Assembly (NCBI RefSeq): GCF_019396325.1
Contig: NZ_JAHKRO010000085.1
Location: forward strand, 1-39,766
Source of the DNA: Nonomuraea ceibae
GTDB lineage: Bacteria; Actinomycetota; Actinomycetes; Streptosporangiales; Streptosporangiaceae
DNA: 39,766 nucleotides
Direction: 5' to 3'
The notes below the pieces were generated by a model. The model ran no database searches and was not told the DNA's origin. It saw nothing but the letters and a program-made list of their open reading frames with translations. Position numbers and translations under genes: made by a program. Positions within the stretch are counted from its first letter, which is position 1. Each line of letters begins with the position of its first letter. Positions 16,902 through 24,614 of the stretch are shown here, one piece after another.

Positions 16902-18031
16902 GAGGCGCTCCTGCGGACGAGCACCGCGGCGAGGTCGTCGCTGAGGGTGCCCACGTGTCGGATGAGCCGGTCGAGGTCGATGACGCCGTGCTGCTTGACC
17001 AGGCTGACCAGGCCGTCGACGCCGAGCTCGCCGCCGTGCCCGGCGGCGGCCTCGATGAGCCCGTCGGTGTAGAGCATCATCGACCACCGCTCGCCGAGCG
17101 GCACGTCGATGACCGCCCACTCGCGGTCGGGGAAGATGCCCAGCGGCGGGCCGGACGGGGTGCCCTCGACGATCTCGACGACGCCGTCGCGCAGGAGCAC
17201 GGGCGGCGGGTGCCCGGCGACCCGCATCGCGGCGTGGCTCAGGTCCGGGCTGATCCTGGCCGTGCAGAGGGTGGTGAAGATCTCCGGCGCCTTGCGCTCG
17301 GCGCGCAGCAGCGTGTCCATGGTCCGCAGCAGCGGGTCGCCGTCCATCCCGGCGAGCACGAGCGTGCGCCAGGCGATGCGCAGCGAGACGCCGAGCGCCG
17401 CCTCGTCGGGGCCGTGCCCGCACACGTCGCCGATGACGACGTGGACCGCGCCGTCGGGGGTCTGCACGGTGTCGAGGAAGTCGCCGGCCAGCCGCTGGCC
17501 CTGCGAGCCCGGCAGGTAGCGGGTGACGTGCTCCAGGTCGTGGGTGCGCAGCAGCGGGGTGGGCAGCAGGCCGTTCTCCAGCCGGGCGTTCTCCTCGGCG
17601 GTCAGCTCGGCCTTCGTCAGCGCGATGTGGGCCAGGTCGGCGCGCTTGCGTTCCATCGCGTAGCGGACGGCCCTGGCCAGCAGGCGGGCGTCGATGTCCT
17701 GCTTGACCAGGTAGTCCTGGGCGCCCGCCTGGACCGCCGCCACGCCGACGTGCGCGTCGCGCAGCCCGGTCAGCACCAGGACGGCCGCGTGCGGGGCCAT
17801 CGCCAGCACGTGCTCCAGCGCCTCCAGGCCGGTGGCGTCGGGCAGCGACAGGTCGACCAGCACGCACTGGATGTGGGGGGTGAGCTTGGCCCTGGTCTCC
17901 GCCAGGTTGCGGGCCCAGGTGATCCGGGGCGGCGCCGCGGCCTGCTTCAGCAGCTCCTCCACGAGGAACGCGTCTCCGTCGTCGTCCTCGATGAGCAGGA
18001 GCGTCAGCGTTTCGGATAGGGATGCCGTCAC
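16898..18031 (-). CDS. Response regulator fused to SpoIIE/RsbU-type PP2C phosphatase
   Basis: 377 residues. An N-terminal receiver (EDDDGD at 15-20, phosphoacceptor D60 in VLVDLSLPD, VLTGLRD, YLVKQD) is followed by a short coiled linker (ALTKAELTAEENARLENGLL) and a SpoIIE/PP2C phosphatase domain (RYLPGSQGQRLAGDF, VIGDVCGHGPDEA, MLYTDGLIEA) that keeps the metal-binding Asp residues. Such proteins dephosphorylate anti-sigma antagonists and turn stress or developmental sigma pathways on. GTG 18031 is chosen for its GAAGAGG site. ATG 18067 is an alternative because it overlaps the lysR stop as ATGA. The stop overlaps the kinase start (ATGA). No anti-sigma/antagonist genes are nearby, so the target is elsewhere. 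Confidence 0.88.
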   Translation of the reverse strand: MTASLSETLTLLLIEDDDGDAFLVEELLKQAAAPPRITWARNLAETRAKLTPHIQCVLVDLSLPDATGLEALEHVLAMAPHAAVLVLTGLRDAHVGVAAVQAGAQDYLVKQDIDARLLARAVRYAMERKRADLAHIALTKAELTAEENARLENGLLPTPLLRTHDLEHVTRYLPGSQGQRLAGDFLDTVQTPDGAVHVVIGDVCGHGPDEAALGVSLRIAWRTLVLAGMDGDPLLRTMDTLLRAERKAPEIFTTLCTARISPDLSHAAMRVAGHPPPVLLRDGVVEIVEGTPSGPPLGIFPDREWAVIDVPLGERWSMMLYTDGLIEAAAGHGGELGVDGLVSLVKQHGVIDLDRLIRHVGTLSDDLAAVLVRRSAS

Positions 18032-18063
18032 AAACGCCTCTTCGCTGGAGATAGGCCGTCCGC

Positions 18064-18993
18064 TCATTCTGCGATGAGCTCGACCCCTTGGGGAAGCGTA
18101 CCCTCCTGACCAGCTTCGACGACGAATGTGAGCAATGTCGTCCGGAACGCCTGGGCCGCCCGCGTCGGCTCCACGTCGCGCCGGTGCGCCAGCGCTATCG
18201 TCCGGCTCAGCCCCGGCGGGGCCAGCGGCGTCCCGGCGAGCCCCGGCCGGCCGTCGAGCACCATCGACGGCACCACCGCCACGCCCAGCCCGGCCTCCAC
18301 GAACCGCAGCACCGCGTCCATCTCGCCGCCCTGCACCGCGAACCTCGGCTCGAACCCCGCCTGCCGGCACGCCGTCAGCGTCGCCTCCCGCAGGTCGTAG
18401 CCGCGCCGGAACATCACCATCGGCCGGCCGCGCAGGTCCTCGATCCGCATGTACGGTTTGCGCAACCGCTCATGGGAGGGCGCCACGACCACCAGGTTCT
18501 CGCGCAGGATCTCCTCGGTCAGCAGCGCCGGGTCGTCATGCTGCAACGGCATGATGATCAGCGACAGGTCGAGCTGCCCCCGCGCCAGCGCCCGCACCAG
18601 GTCGCGCGAGCCGCCCTCCTCCACCAGCAGCTCGATGCCCGGGTAGGCGTGGTTGAAGCGGGCCAGCACGTCGGCCATCAGCCCCGCGCACAGCGACGGC
18701 GTCGCTCCCAGCCGCACCCGGCCGCTGCGCAGCCCCGCCAGCTCGGCGACCTCCCGCCGGGCCGTCTCGGCGTCCTCCAGCATCCGGCGCGCCAGCGGCA
18801 GCAGCGCCTCGCCGGCGGCGGTCAGCGTGACGTTGCCGCGCGCACGGGAGAACAGCGGGGCCCCGAGCTCGGTCTCCAGTGCCTTGATCTGCTTGCTGAG
18901 CGACGGCTGGGCGACCCGCATCCGCTCGGCCGCATGGGTGAAGTGCCTGGTCTCGGCCACCGCTACGAAGTACGCCAACTGCTGCAACTGCAT
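18064..18993 (-). CDS. LysR-family transcriptional regulator
   Basis: 309 residues from ATG 18993, with GAGGAAAA upstream. Residues 1-60 form the LysR winged helix (MQLQQLAYFVAVAETRHFTHAAERM then QPSLSKQIKALE). The rest is the periplasmic-binding-like effector domain (ELLVEEGGSRDLVRALARGQLDLSLI; FRRGYDLREATLTACRQAGF; MDAVLRFVEAGLGVAVVP). It is divergent from sdhCAB across 135 bp holding a perfect dyad, the classic arrangement for a LysR regulator controlling its neighbour and itself. Effector unknown; a carboxylic acid such as a TCA intermediate is a guess. It could equally start the phosphatase-kinase-receiver transcript, since the next gene is contiguous. Confidence 0.9.
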   Translation of the reverse strand: MQLQQLAYFVAVAETRHFTHAAERMRVAQPSLSKQIKALETELGAPLFSRARGNVTLTAAGEALLPLARRMLEDAETARREVAELAGLRSGRVRLGATPSLCAGLMADVLARFNHAYPGIELLVEEGGSRDLVRALARGQLDLSLIIMPLQHDDPALLTEEILRENLVVVAPSHERLRKPYMRIEDLRGRPMVMFRRGYDLREATLTACRQAGFEPRFAVQGGEMDAVLRFVEAGLGVAVVPSMVLDGRPGLAGTPLAPPGLSRTIALAHRRDVEPTRAAQAFRTTLLTFVVEAGQEGTLPQGVELIAE

Positions 18994-19053
18994 GTGATTT
19001 TCCTCGCACCGGCGGACTCGCTGGCTTTTATGCCGGCCATACAAACCAGACAT

Positions 19054-19070
19054 CATAGCCTTTGGCTATG
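19054..19070. promoter_or_regulatory. LysR-type operator palindrome between lysR and sdhCAB
   Basis: CATAGCC-TTT-GGCTATG is a perfect dyad with 7-bp arms. It contains ATAG-N7-CTAT and the T-N11-A core of LysR boxes. It is 60 nt upstream of the LysR start and 58 nt upstream of the SdhC start, roughly mid-way between them. Confidence 0.7.
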
Positions 19071-19128
19071 GAAACCAGGCCCGCGATGACTTGGACGGAT
19101 CATCGCTGGTTACCTAGCTTCAGAAGAT

Positions 19129-19884
19129 GTGACAGCCACGATAGAGCGCGGCGCCGCCACCGCGCCCGTTACCTCCCCAGCACCCGTGAAGAAGCCAACG
19201 CGCAAGCGGCCCCGCGGGTTCCTCAGCTCGTCCAACGGCAAGAAAGCCGTCATGGCCGTCACCGGCGCCGTGATGGTGCTCTTCCTGATCGGCCACATGC
19301 TGGGCAACCTCAAGATCTTCATCAGCAAGGACTCCTTCAACGAGTACGCGCACGCCCTGCGCACGCTGCTGGAGCCGCTGCTGCCCTACCGGACGCTGCT
19401 GACGATCGTGGAGATCGCGCTCGTCCTGTCGGTCGTGCTGCACATGTGGGCCGCGATCTCGCTGTCGCGCCGGGCCCGCTCGGCCCGCCCGGTCAAGTAC
19501 GTCGCCAAGAAGTCGCAGGCCACCGGCTACGCCACGCACATCATGCGGTTCGGCGGCCTGACGATCGCGCTGTTCGTCGTCTGGCACCTGCTCGACCTCA
19601 CCTTCGGCGTCGTCAACCCCAAGGGCTTCGACTCCACCCCGGCCGACCGCATGATCGCCGGATTCGACCCGTCCCGCTGGTGGGTCACGCTCATCTACCT
19701 CGTGGCCGTCGTCATGGTCGGCCTGCACCTGCGCCACGGCGTGTGGAGCGCCTTCCAGACGCTCGGCTGGGCCAACCGTGACCGCAACAAGGCGCTGCGC
19801 CTGAGCGCCGGCCTGCTGTCGGCCGTCCTGGTCGTCGGCTTCCTCGCCCCGCCGCTCGCCATCATGTTCGGAGTCGTGCAATGA
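19129..19884 (+). CDS. sdhC: Succinate dehydrogenase cytochrome b subunit (type B, di-heme)
   Basis: 251 residues from GTG 19129; only a weak AGAAG precedes it. Membrane anchor and quinone site of a three-gene SdhCAB. A basic N-terminus precedes five hydrophobic helices (about 40-60, 88-112, 136-160, 185-207, 224-248). Histidines H56, H105, H153 and H200 (H203 as alternative) fall inside the first four helices, the pattern expected for two heme b groups in the Bacillus/Wolinella/Corynebacterium family. ATGA overlap with sdhA. It lies behind the LysR palindrome. Confidence 0.9.
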   Translation: MTATIERGAATAPVTSPAPVKKPTRKRPRGFLSSSNGKKAVMAVTGAVMVLFLIGHMLGNLKIFISKDSFNEYAHALRTLLEPLLPYRTLLTIVEIALVLSVVLHMWAAISLSRRARSARPVKYVAKKSQATGYATHIMRFGGLTIALFVVWHLLDLTFGVVNPKGFDSTPADRMIAGFDPSRWWVTLIYLVAVVMVGLHLRHGVWSAFQTLGWANRDRNKALRLSAGLLSAVLVVGFLAPPLAIMFGVVQ

Positions 19885-21806
19885 AGTACACCGAGGGCCC
19901 GGAGATCCGGGACACCAAGGCGCCCGAGGGGCCCATCGAGGAGCGCTGGGAGAAGCGTAAGTTCAGCGCCAGGCTGGTCAACCCGGCCAACAAGCGCAAG
20001 CTCAACGTCATCGTGGTCGGCACCGGCCTGGCGGGCGGGTCCGCCGCCGCCACGCTCGGCGAGCTCGGCTACAACGTCAAGTCGTTCTGCTACCAGGACA
20101 CGCCCCGGCGCGCCCACTCCATCGCGGCGCAGGGCGGCATCAACGCCGCCAAGAACTACCGGGGCGACGGCGACTCGATCTACCGGCTGTTCTACGACAC
20201 CGTCAAGGGCGGCGACTTCCGCGCCCGCGAGTCGAACGTCTACCGCCTGGCGCAGGTCTCGGTGAACATCATCGACCAGGCCGTGGCCCAGGGCGTGCCG
20301 TTCGCCCGCGAGTACGGCGGCCTGCTCGACACCCGCTCGTTCGGCGGCGCGCAGGTGTCGCGTACGTTCTACGCGCGCGGCCAGACGGGCCAGCAGCTCC
20401 TGCTCGGCGCCTACCAGGCGCTGGAGCGGCAGATCGCCGCCGGCACCGTCGAGATGTTCACCCGGCACGAGATGCTCGACCTGATCGTCGCCGACGGCCG
20501 GGCGCGCGGCATCATCGTGCGCGACATGGTCACCGGCGAGATCGAGCGCCACACCGCCGACGCCGTCGTGCTCGCCACCGGCGGCTACGGCAACGTGTTC
20601 TTCCTGTCCACGAACGCCAAGGGCTGCAACACCACCGCCATCTGGCGGGCCCACGAGCGCGGCGCGTACTTCGCCAACCCCTGCTACACGCAGATCCACC
20701 CGACCTGCATCCCGGTCTCCGGCGAGTACCAGTCCAAGCTGACGCTCATGTCGGAGTCGCTGCGCAACGACGGCCGCGTCTGGGTGCCGCTGCGCAAGGA
20801 CGACAAGCGCGCCCCCGGCGACATCCCCGAGGACGAGCGCGACTACTACCTGGAGCGGATCTACCCCGCTTTCGGCAACCTCGTCCCGCGTGACATCGCC
20901 TCCCGCGCCGCCAAGAACGTCTGCGACGAGGGCCGCGGCGTCGGCCCCGGCGGCCTCGGCGTCTACCTCGACTTCCGCGACGCGATCAACCGGCTCGGCC
21001 GCGACGCCGTCGAGAAGAAGTACGGCAACCTCTTCGAGATGTACGAGCGCATCACCGGCGAGAACCCGTACGACGTGCCGATGCGCATCTATCCGGCCGT
21101 CCACTACACGATGGGCGGGCTCTGGGTCGACTACGACCTGCAGTCGACGATTCCCGGCCTGTTCGTGATCGGCGAGGCGAACTTCTCCGACCACGGCGCC
21201 AACCGCCTCGGCGCGTCCGCGCTGATGCAGGGCCTGGCCGACGGCTACTTCGTGCTGCCGACCACGCTCGGCGACTACCTGGCGGACGGCCCGTTCGGCG
21301 AGGTCGACGAGGCGGCGGTCGCCGAGGCCGAGCTGAAGGTCCGCGACAGGATCGAGCGCCTGCTCGCCGTCAACGGCACCCGCACCCCCGACTCCTTCCA
21401 CCGCGAGCTCGGCAGGCTCATGTGGGACTACTGCGGCATGGAGCGCACCGAGGAGTCGCTGCGCAAGGCCCTGGAGCGCATCCCCGAGCTGCGCAAGGAG
21501 TTCTGGGAGAACGTCAAGGTCTCCGGCACCGCCGAGGAGCTCAACCAGGTGCTGGAGAAGGCCGGCCGGGTGGCCGACTTCTTCGACCTGGCCGAGCTCA
21601 TGTGCCTGGACGCGCTGGTGCGCACCGAGTCGTGCGGCGGCCACTTCCGCGCCGAGTCGCAGGACGCCGACGGCGAGGCGCTGCGTGACGACGAGGCCTT
21701 CGCGCACGTGTCGGCCTGGGAGCACTCGCCCGACGGCGAGCCGGTGCTGCACAAGGAACCGCTCGTGTACGAGTACGTCAAGATGACCCAGCGGAGTTAC
21801 AAGTGA
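19881..21806 (+). CDS. sdhA: Succinate dehydrogenase/fumarate reductase flavoprotein (SdhCAB type)
   Basis: 641 residues. FAD-containing catalytic subunit for succinate/fumarate interconversion. Visible: GTGLAGGSAAATLGELG (dinucleotide fold), RRAHSIAAQGGINAAKNY with the histidine for covalent FAD, QIHPTCIP and SESLRNDGRVWVP around the substrate, MGGLWVDYD, and GANRLGASALMQGLADGYF near the C-terminal FAD site. The N-terminal charged leader (EGPEIRDTKAPEGPIEERW) and overall length match the Corynebacterium/Bacteroides-type enzyme, not the Sdh1 flavoprotein at 12429. It overlaps sdhC by 4 nt and sdhB by 4 nt, so the three are coupled. Confidence 0.94.
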   Translation: MKYTEGPEIRDTKAPEGPIEERWEKRKFSARLVNPANKRKLNVIVVGTGLAGGSAAATLGELGYNVKSFCYQDTPRRAHSIAAQGGINAAKNYRGDGDSIYRLFYDTVKGGDFRARESNVYRLAQVSVNIIDQAVAQGVPFAREYGGLLDTRSFGGAQVSRTFYARGQTGQQLLLGAYQALERQIAAGTVEMFTRHEMLDLIVADGRARGIIVRDMVTGEIERHTADAVVLATGGYGNVFFLSTNAKGCNTTAIWRAHERGAYFANPCYTQIHPTCIPVSGEYQSKLTLMSESLRNDGRVWVPLRKDDKRAPGDIPEDERDYYLERIYPAFGNLVPRDIASRAAKNVCDEGRGVGPGGLGVYLDFRDAINRLGRDAVEKKYGNLFEMYERITGENPYDVPMRIYPAVHYTMGGLWVDYDLQSTIPGLFVIGEANFSDHGANRLGASALMQGLADGYFVLPTTLGDYLADGPFGEVDEAAVAEAELKVRDRIERLLAVNGTRTPDSFHRELGRLMWDYCGMERTEESLRKALERIPELRKEFWENVKVSGTAEELNQVLEKAGRVADFFDLAELMCLDALVRTESCGGHFRAESQDADGEALRDDEAFAHVSAWEHSPDGEPVLHKEPLVYEYVKMTQRSYK

Positions 21807-22543
21807 ACCTGACCCTTCGCGTCTGGCGGCAGAGCGGCCCTTCCGACGCCGGCCGGATGGTGACATATCGGGTTGAGGAAGTCTCGCCGGACATGTCGTT
21901 CCTGGAGATGCTGGACGTCCTCAACGAGCGCCTCATCCTCGAAGGCGACGACCCGATCGCCTTCGACCACGACTGCCGCGAGGGCATCTGCGGCATGTGC
22001 GGCATGGTGATCAACGGCGTCGCCCACGGCGAGCAGCGCGCCACCACCACCTGCCAGCTGCACATGCGCCACTTCGAGGACAACGCCACCATCACCATCG
22101 AGCCGTGGCGCGCCGCGCCCTTCCCGGTGGTGAAGGACCTCGTCGTCGACCGCAGCGCCTTCGACCGCATCATCCAGGCGGGCGGCTTCGTCTCCGTCCC
22201 GGCCGGCTCCGCCCCCGACGCGCACAGCGTCCCGGTGCGCAAGGAGGACGCCGACGCCGCCTTCGACGCCGCCACCTGCATCGGCTGCGGCGCCTGCGTC
22301 GCCGCCTGCCCCAACGGGTCGGCGTCGCTGTTCACCGCAGCCAAGATCACCCACCTGAGCCTGCTGCCGCAGGGCCAGCCCGAGCGCCTGTCCCGCGCCA
22401 AGGCCATGGTGGACCAGATGGACGCCGAAGGCTTCGGCGGCTGCACCAACACCGGCGAGTGCACCGCGGTCTGCCCCAAGGGCATCCCGCTCGACACGAT
22501 CGCCCAGATGAACACGGACTACCTGAAGGCGAACGCCAAGTAG
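21803..22543 (+). CDS. sdhB: Succinate dehydrogenase iron-sulfur subunit (SdhCAB type)
   Basis: 246 residues, GTG start overlapping the sdhA stop (GTGA). The 2Fe-2S ligands appear in CREGICGMCGMVI and a later TTTCQLHM Cys. The second domain has CIGCGACVAACPNG and CTNTGECTAVCPKGIPL for the 4Fe-4S and 3Fe-4S clusters. It passes electrons from FAD to the heme-containing SdhC. It ends 15 nt from the convergent AraC-family gene, inside a shared hairpin terminator. Confidence 0.93.
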   Translation: MNLTLRVWRQSGPSDAGRMVTYRVEEVSPDMSFLEMLDVLNERLILEGDDPIAFDHDCREGICGMCGMVINGVAHGEQRATTTCQLHMRHFEDNATITIEPWRAAPFPVVKDLVVDRSAFDRIIQAGGFVSVPAGSAPDAHSVPVRKEDADAAFDAATCIGCGACVAACPNGSASLFTAAKITHLSLLPQGQPERLSRAKAMVDQMDAEGFGGCTNTGECTAVCPKGIPLDTIAQMNTDYLKANAK

Positions 22544-22554
22544 CCGCCGCTTCC

Positions 22555-22593
22555 CGGCCTATCGTGCGTGCGTGAAGCTCGCGCGGTAGGCCG
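22555..22593. terminator. Hairpin terminator between sdhB and the convergent AraC-family gene
   Basis: A 14-bp stem (CGGCCTATCGTGCG / CGCGCGGTAGGCCG, two G-T wobbles) encloses an 11-nt loop. It starts 12 nt after the sdhB stop and overlaps the last codons of the minus-strand AraC-family gene. No U-tract. Confidence 0.65.
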
Positions 22594-23503
22594 TCGGCGT
22601 GAGCCCCACCCGGTCGACCAGGTGCTTGCGGAGGGAGTCGGCGCTGCCCAGCCCGCTCTTCTCCGCCACCTGGTCCATCGGCAGCTCCGTCGTCTCCAGC
22701 AACTCCCTGGCCCGGTCGACCCGGCGGTGCAACAGCCACTGGAGCGGGCTCAACCCGGTCTCCGCGTGAAAACGCCTGGTCAGCGTACGGACGCTGGTGC
22801 TCGCGTGCGCCGCCAGGTCGGCCAGCGTCAACGGCCGGTCCAGCCGCGCCAGCGCCCACGCCCGCGTCGGCGCCAGCGACGTGCCCCGCTCGGGAGGCAA
22901 CGGCGTCTCGATGAACTGCGCCTGACCGCCCGGCCGCACCGGCGACACCACTGCCGCCCGCGCCGCCACGTTCGCCACCGCCGCCCCGAAGTCCAGCCTC
23001 ACCAGGTGCAGGCACAGATCGATGGCGGCCGCCGCGCCCGCCGACGTGAAGATGCCGCCGTCCTCGACGAACAGCAGATCGGGCTGCACCTCCACCGACG
23101 GGAACCGGGCCGCCAGATCCCCGGCCAGCCCCCAGTGCGTGGTGGCCCGCCGCCCGTCCAGCAGCCCCGCCTGGGCCAGCACGAACGCGCCCGTACACAG
23201 GGACGCGATGCGCGCGCCCGCCCGCTCCGCCTTCCGCAGCGCCGCAAGCACCTCCGGCGGAGCCGGCTCACCGCCGCTGCCCACAGTGATCACCGTGTCG
23301 ACGCCCGCCACCGCCTCCAGGCCGTCCGTCACCACGATGTCCGGCCCCCCGACGGTCGGCACCGCCCCCGGCCGCGCCGTGCAGATCCGCACGTCATAGT
23401 TCGGAACGCTGTTGAACACCATCAACGGGATCGACACATCGAAACTCAGCACCGGGGTCACGACCACGACGGCAATCCGGTGCCTGTCCTGAATTTCCGT
23501 CAT
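22559..23503 (-). CDS. GlxA-type AraC-family transcriptional regulator with DJ-1/PfpI domain
   Basis: 314 residues, ATG 23503 with a GGAGGA site. Residues 8-165 form a DJ-1/PfpI (class I amidotransferase-like) domain, including the nucleophile-elbow-like SLCTGAFVLAQAGLL. Residues about 210-310 form the double helix-turn-helix of AraC/XylS regulators (LTLADLAAHASTSVRTLTRRF, PMDQVAEKSGLGSADSLRKH, GLTPTAYR). GlxA-type proteins usually activate or repress neighbouring metabolic genes. It is divergent from the epimerase-like gene with 71 bp between, its most likely target. The DJ-1-like domain probably senses a ligand and is usually not enzymatic in this family. Confidence 0.9.
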   Translation of the reverse strand: MTEIQDRHRIAVVVVTPVLSFDVSIPLMVFNSVPNYDVRICTARPGAVPTVGGPDIVVTDGLEAVAGVDTVITVGSGGEPAPPEVLAALRKAERAGARIASLCTGAFVLAQAGLLDGRRATTHWGLAGDLAARFPSVEVQPDLLFVEDGGIFTSAGAAAAIDLCLHLVRLDFGAAVANVAARAAVVSPVRPGGQAQFIETPLPPERGTSLAPTRAWALARLDRPLTLADLAAHASTSVRTLTRRFHAETGLSPLQWLLHRRVDRARELLETTELPMDQVAEKSGLGSADSLRKHLVDRVGLTPTAYRASFTHAR

Positions 23504-23574
23504 GGCCAGATCCTCCGGATAGTTGGCATTCCGGCCACTAGGCTACGCCGCCGCCACCCGGAAGCGTGGTCGCC

Positions 23575-24465
23575 ATGACTTTTCACGTGATCGTGGGCCG
23601 CGGCGCCGCCGCCTCGAAGACCGCACAACTGCTCGCCGAGGACGGCGAACGCGTGCGCATGATCAGCCGCGCCGGAGGCGGCCCCGAACATCCCCTCGTC
23701 GAGCGCATCGCCGCCGACGCCACCGACACCGACCGGCTCACCGAACTGGCCACCGGCGCCCGCACCCTCTTCACCACCGCCGCACCGCCCTACCACGCCT
23801 GGCCCGCCCAGTTCCCCGTCCTCGCCGCCTCCCTGCTCACCGCCGTCCGCCGCACCGGCGTCCCGTACGTGATGCTCGGCAACCTCTACGGCTACGGCCC
23901 CGTGCACGGCCCCATCCGGCCCGACTTCCCCCTGACGGCGACCGGGCCCAAGGGGCGCACCAGGGCGCGCATCTGGGAGGAAGCCGTCGCCTCGGGCGTC
24001 AAGGTGACCGAGGTGCGCGCCGCCCAGTTCTACGGCGCCGGCGCCTACTCCGTGTTCAGCCTCATGGTGCAGCGGCCCGTCCTCGAAGGCAGACTCGCCC
24101 TCGTCCCCCAGGAACTCGACGTCCCGCACAGCTACTCCGCCATCACCGACACCGCCCGCACGCTCATCGCCGCCGGACGCGACGAACAGGCGTACGGCCG
24201 CGCCTGGCACGTCCCCACCGCGACCCTGTCCGTCCGCGACCTCGCCGGCCGCCTCGCCCACCTCGCCGGCGCCCCGACCCCCCGCCTGGAGCAGCTGACC
24301 GAGCGGGACCTCACCCTGCTGGCGCTCACCGACCCCTTCTGGGCCGAACTGCACGAAGTCCTCGCAAAGCCCGCCGCCCCCTTCGTCATCGACCACACCG
24401 AAACGGAGAAGATCCTCGGCATCACCGCCACTCCTGTCGACACCGTCCTGAGCGACCTGCTCTAA
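23575..24465 (+). CDS. NAD(P)-binding epimerase/reductase-like protein (extended SDR fold)
   Basis: 296 residues. ATG 23575 is preferred; an in-frame GTG at 23566 is too close to the GGAAG site. The N-terminus FHVIVGRGAAASKTAQLL is the Rossmann beta-alpha-beta in the form seen in NmrA/NAD-dependent epimerase relatives, although the glycine motif is GRGAAA and not GATG. Further features: ARTLFTTAAPPYHAWPAQFPVLAASLL, VMLGNLYGYGP with a conserved Tyr, and a substrate-binding C-terminal part. Likely oxidoreductase or epimerase on a small or sugar-like substrate; not identifiable further. Divergent from the GlxA-type regulator. Confidence 0.8.
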   Translation: MTFHVIVGRGAAASKTAQLLAEDGERVRMISRAGGGPEHPLVERIAADATDTDRLTELATGARTLFTTAAPPYHAWPAQFPVLAASLLTAVRRTGVPYVMLGNLYGYGPVHGPIRPDFPLTATGPKGRTRARIWEEAVASGVKVTEVRAAQFYGAGAYSVFSLMVQRPVLEGRLALVPQELDVPHSYSAITDTARTLIAAGRDEQAYGRAWHVPTATLSVRDLAGRLAHLAGAPTPRLEQLTERDLTLLALTDPFWAELHEVLAKPAAPFVIDHTETEKILGITATPVDTVLSDLL

Positions 24466-24512
24466 GCCTCATCGAATGCCACGCCCCAACCGCCCCACCG
24501 GTCGGTGCCCCG

Positions 24513-24572
24513 CCGGGTCGCGCGCTGCTGGGTCGTGCGCCGCCGGGCCGCACGCTGCCGGGTCGTGCGTTG
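24513..24572. repeat. Four tandem 15-bp repeats, intergenic
   Basis: Four consecutive 15-mers of the form CYGGGYCGYRCGYYG fill the gap between the epimerase-like stop and the convergent hydrolase stop. They vary at a few positions. No gene or terminator stem is evident in 24466-24614 otherwise. Confidence 0.65.
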
Positions 24573-24614
24573 GGCGGCGGGAGGCGGTGGGTGTCTGCGC
24601 CGGTCCGTGGGGTT

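Noticed and set aside
15756..17867. 703-codon minus-strand frame suggesting a giant kinase
   Set aside because: Its first about 320 residues are Arg/Pro/Gly noise overlapping the real phosphatase gene in another frame; the kinase starts at 16901.
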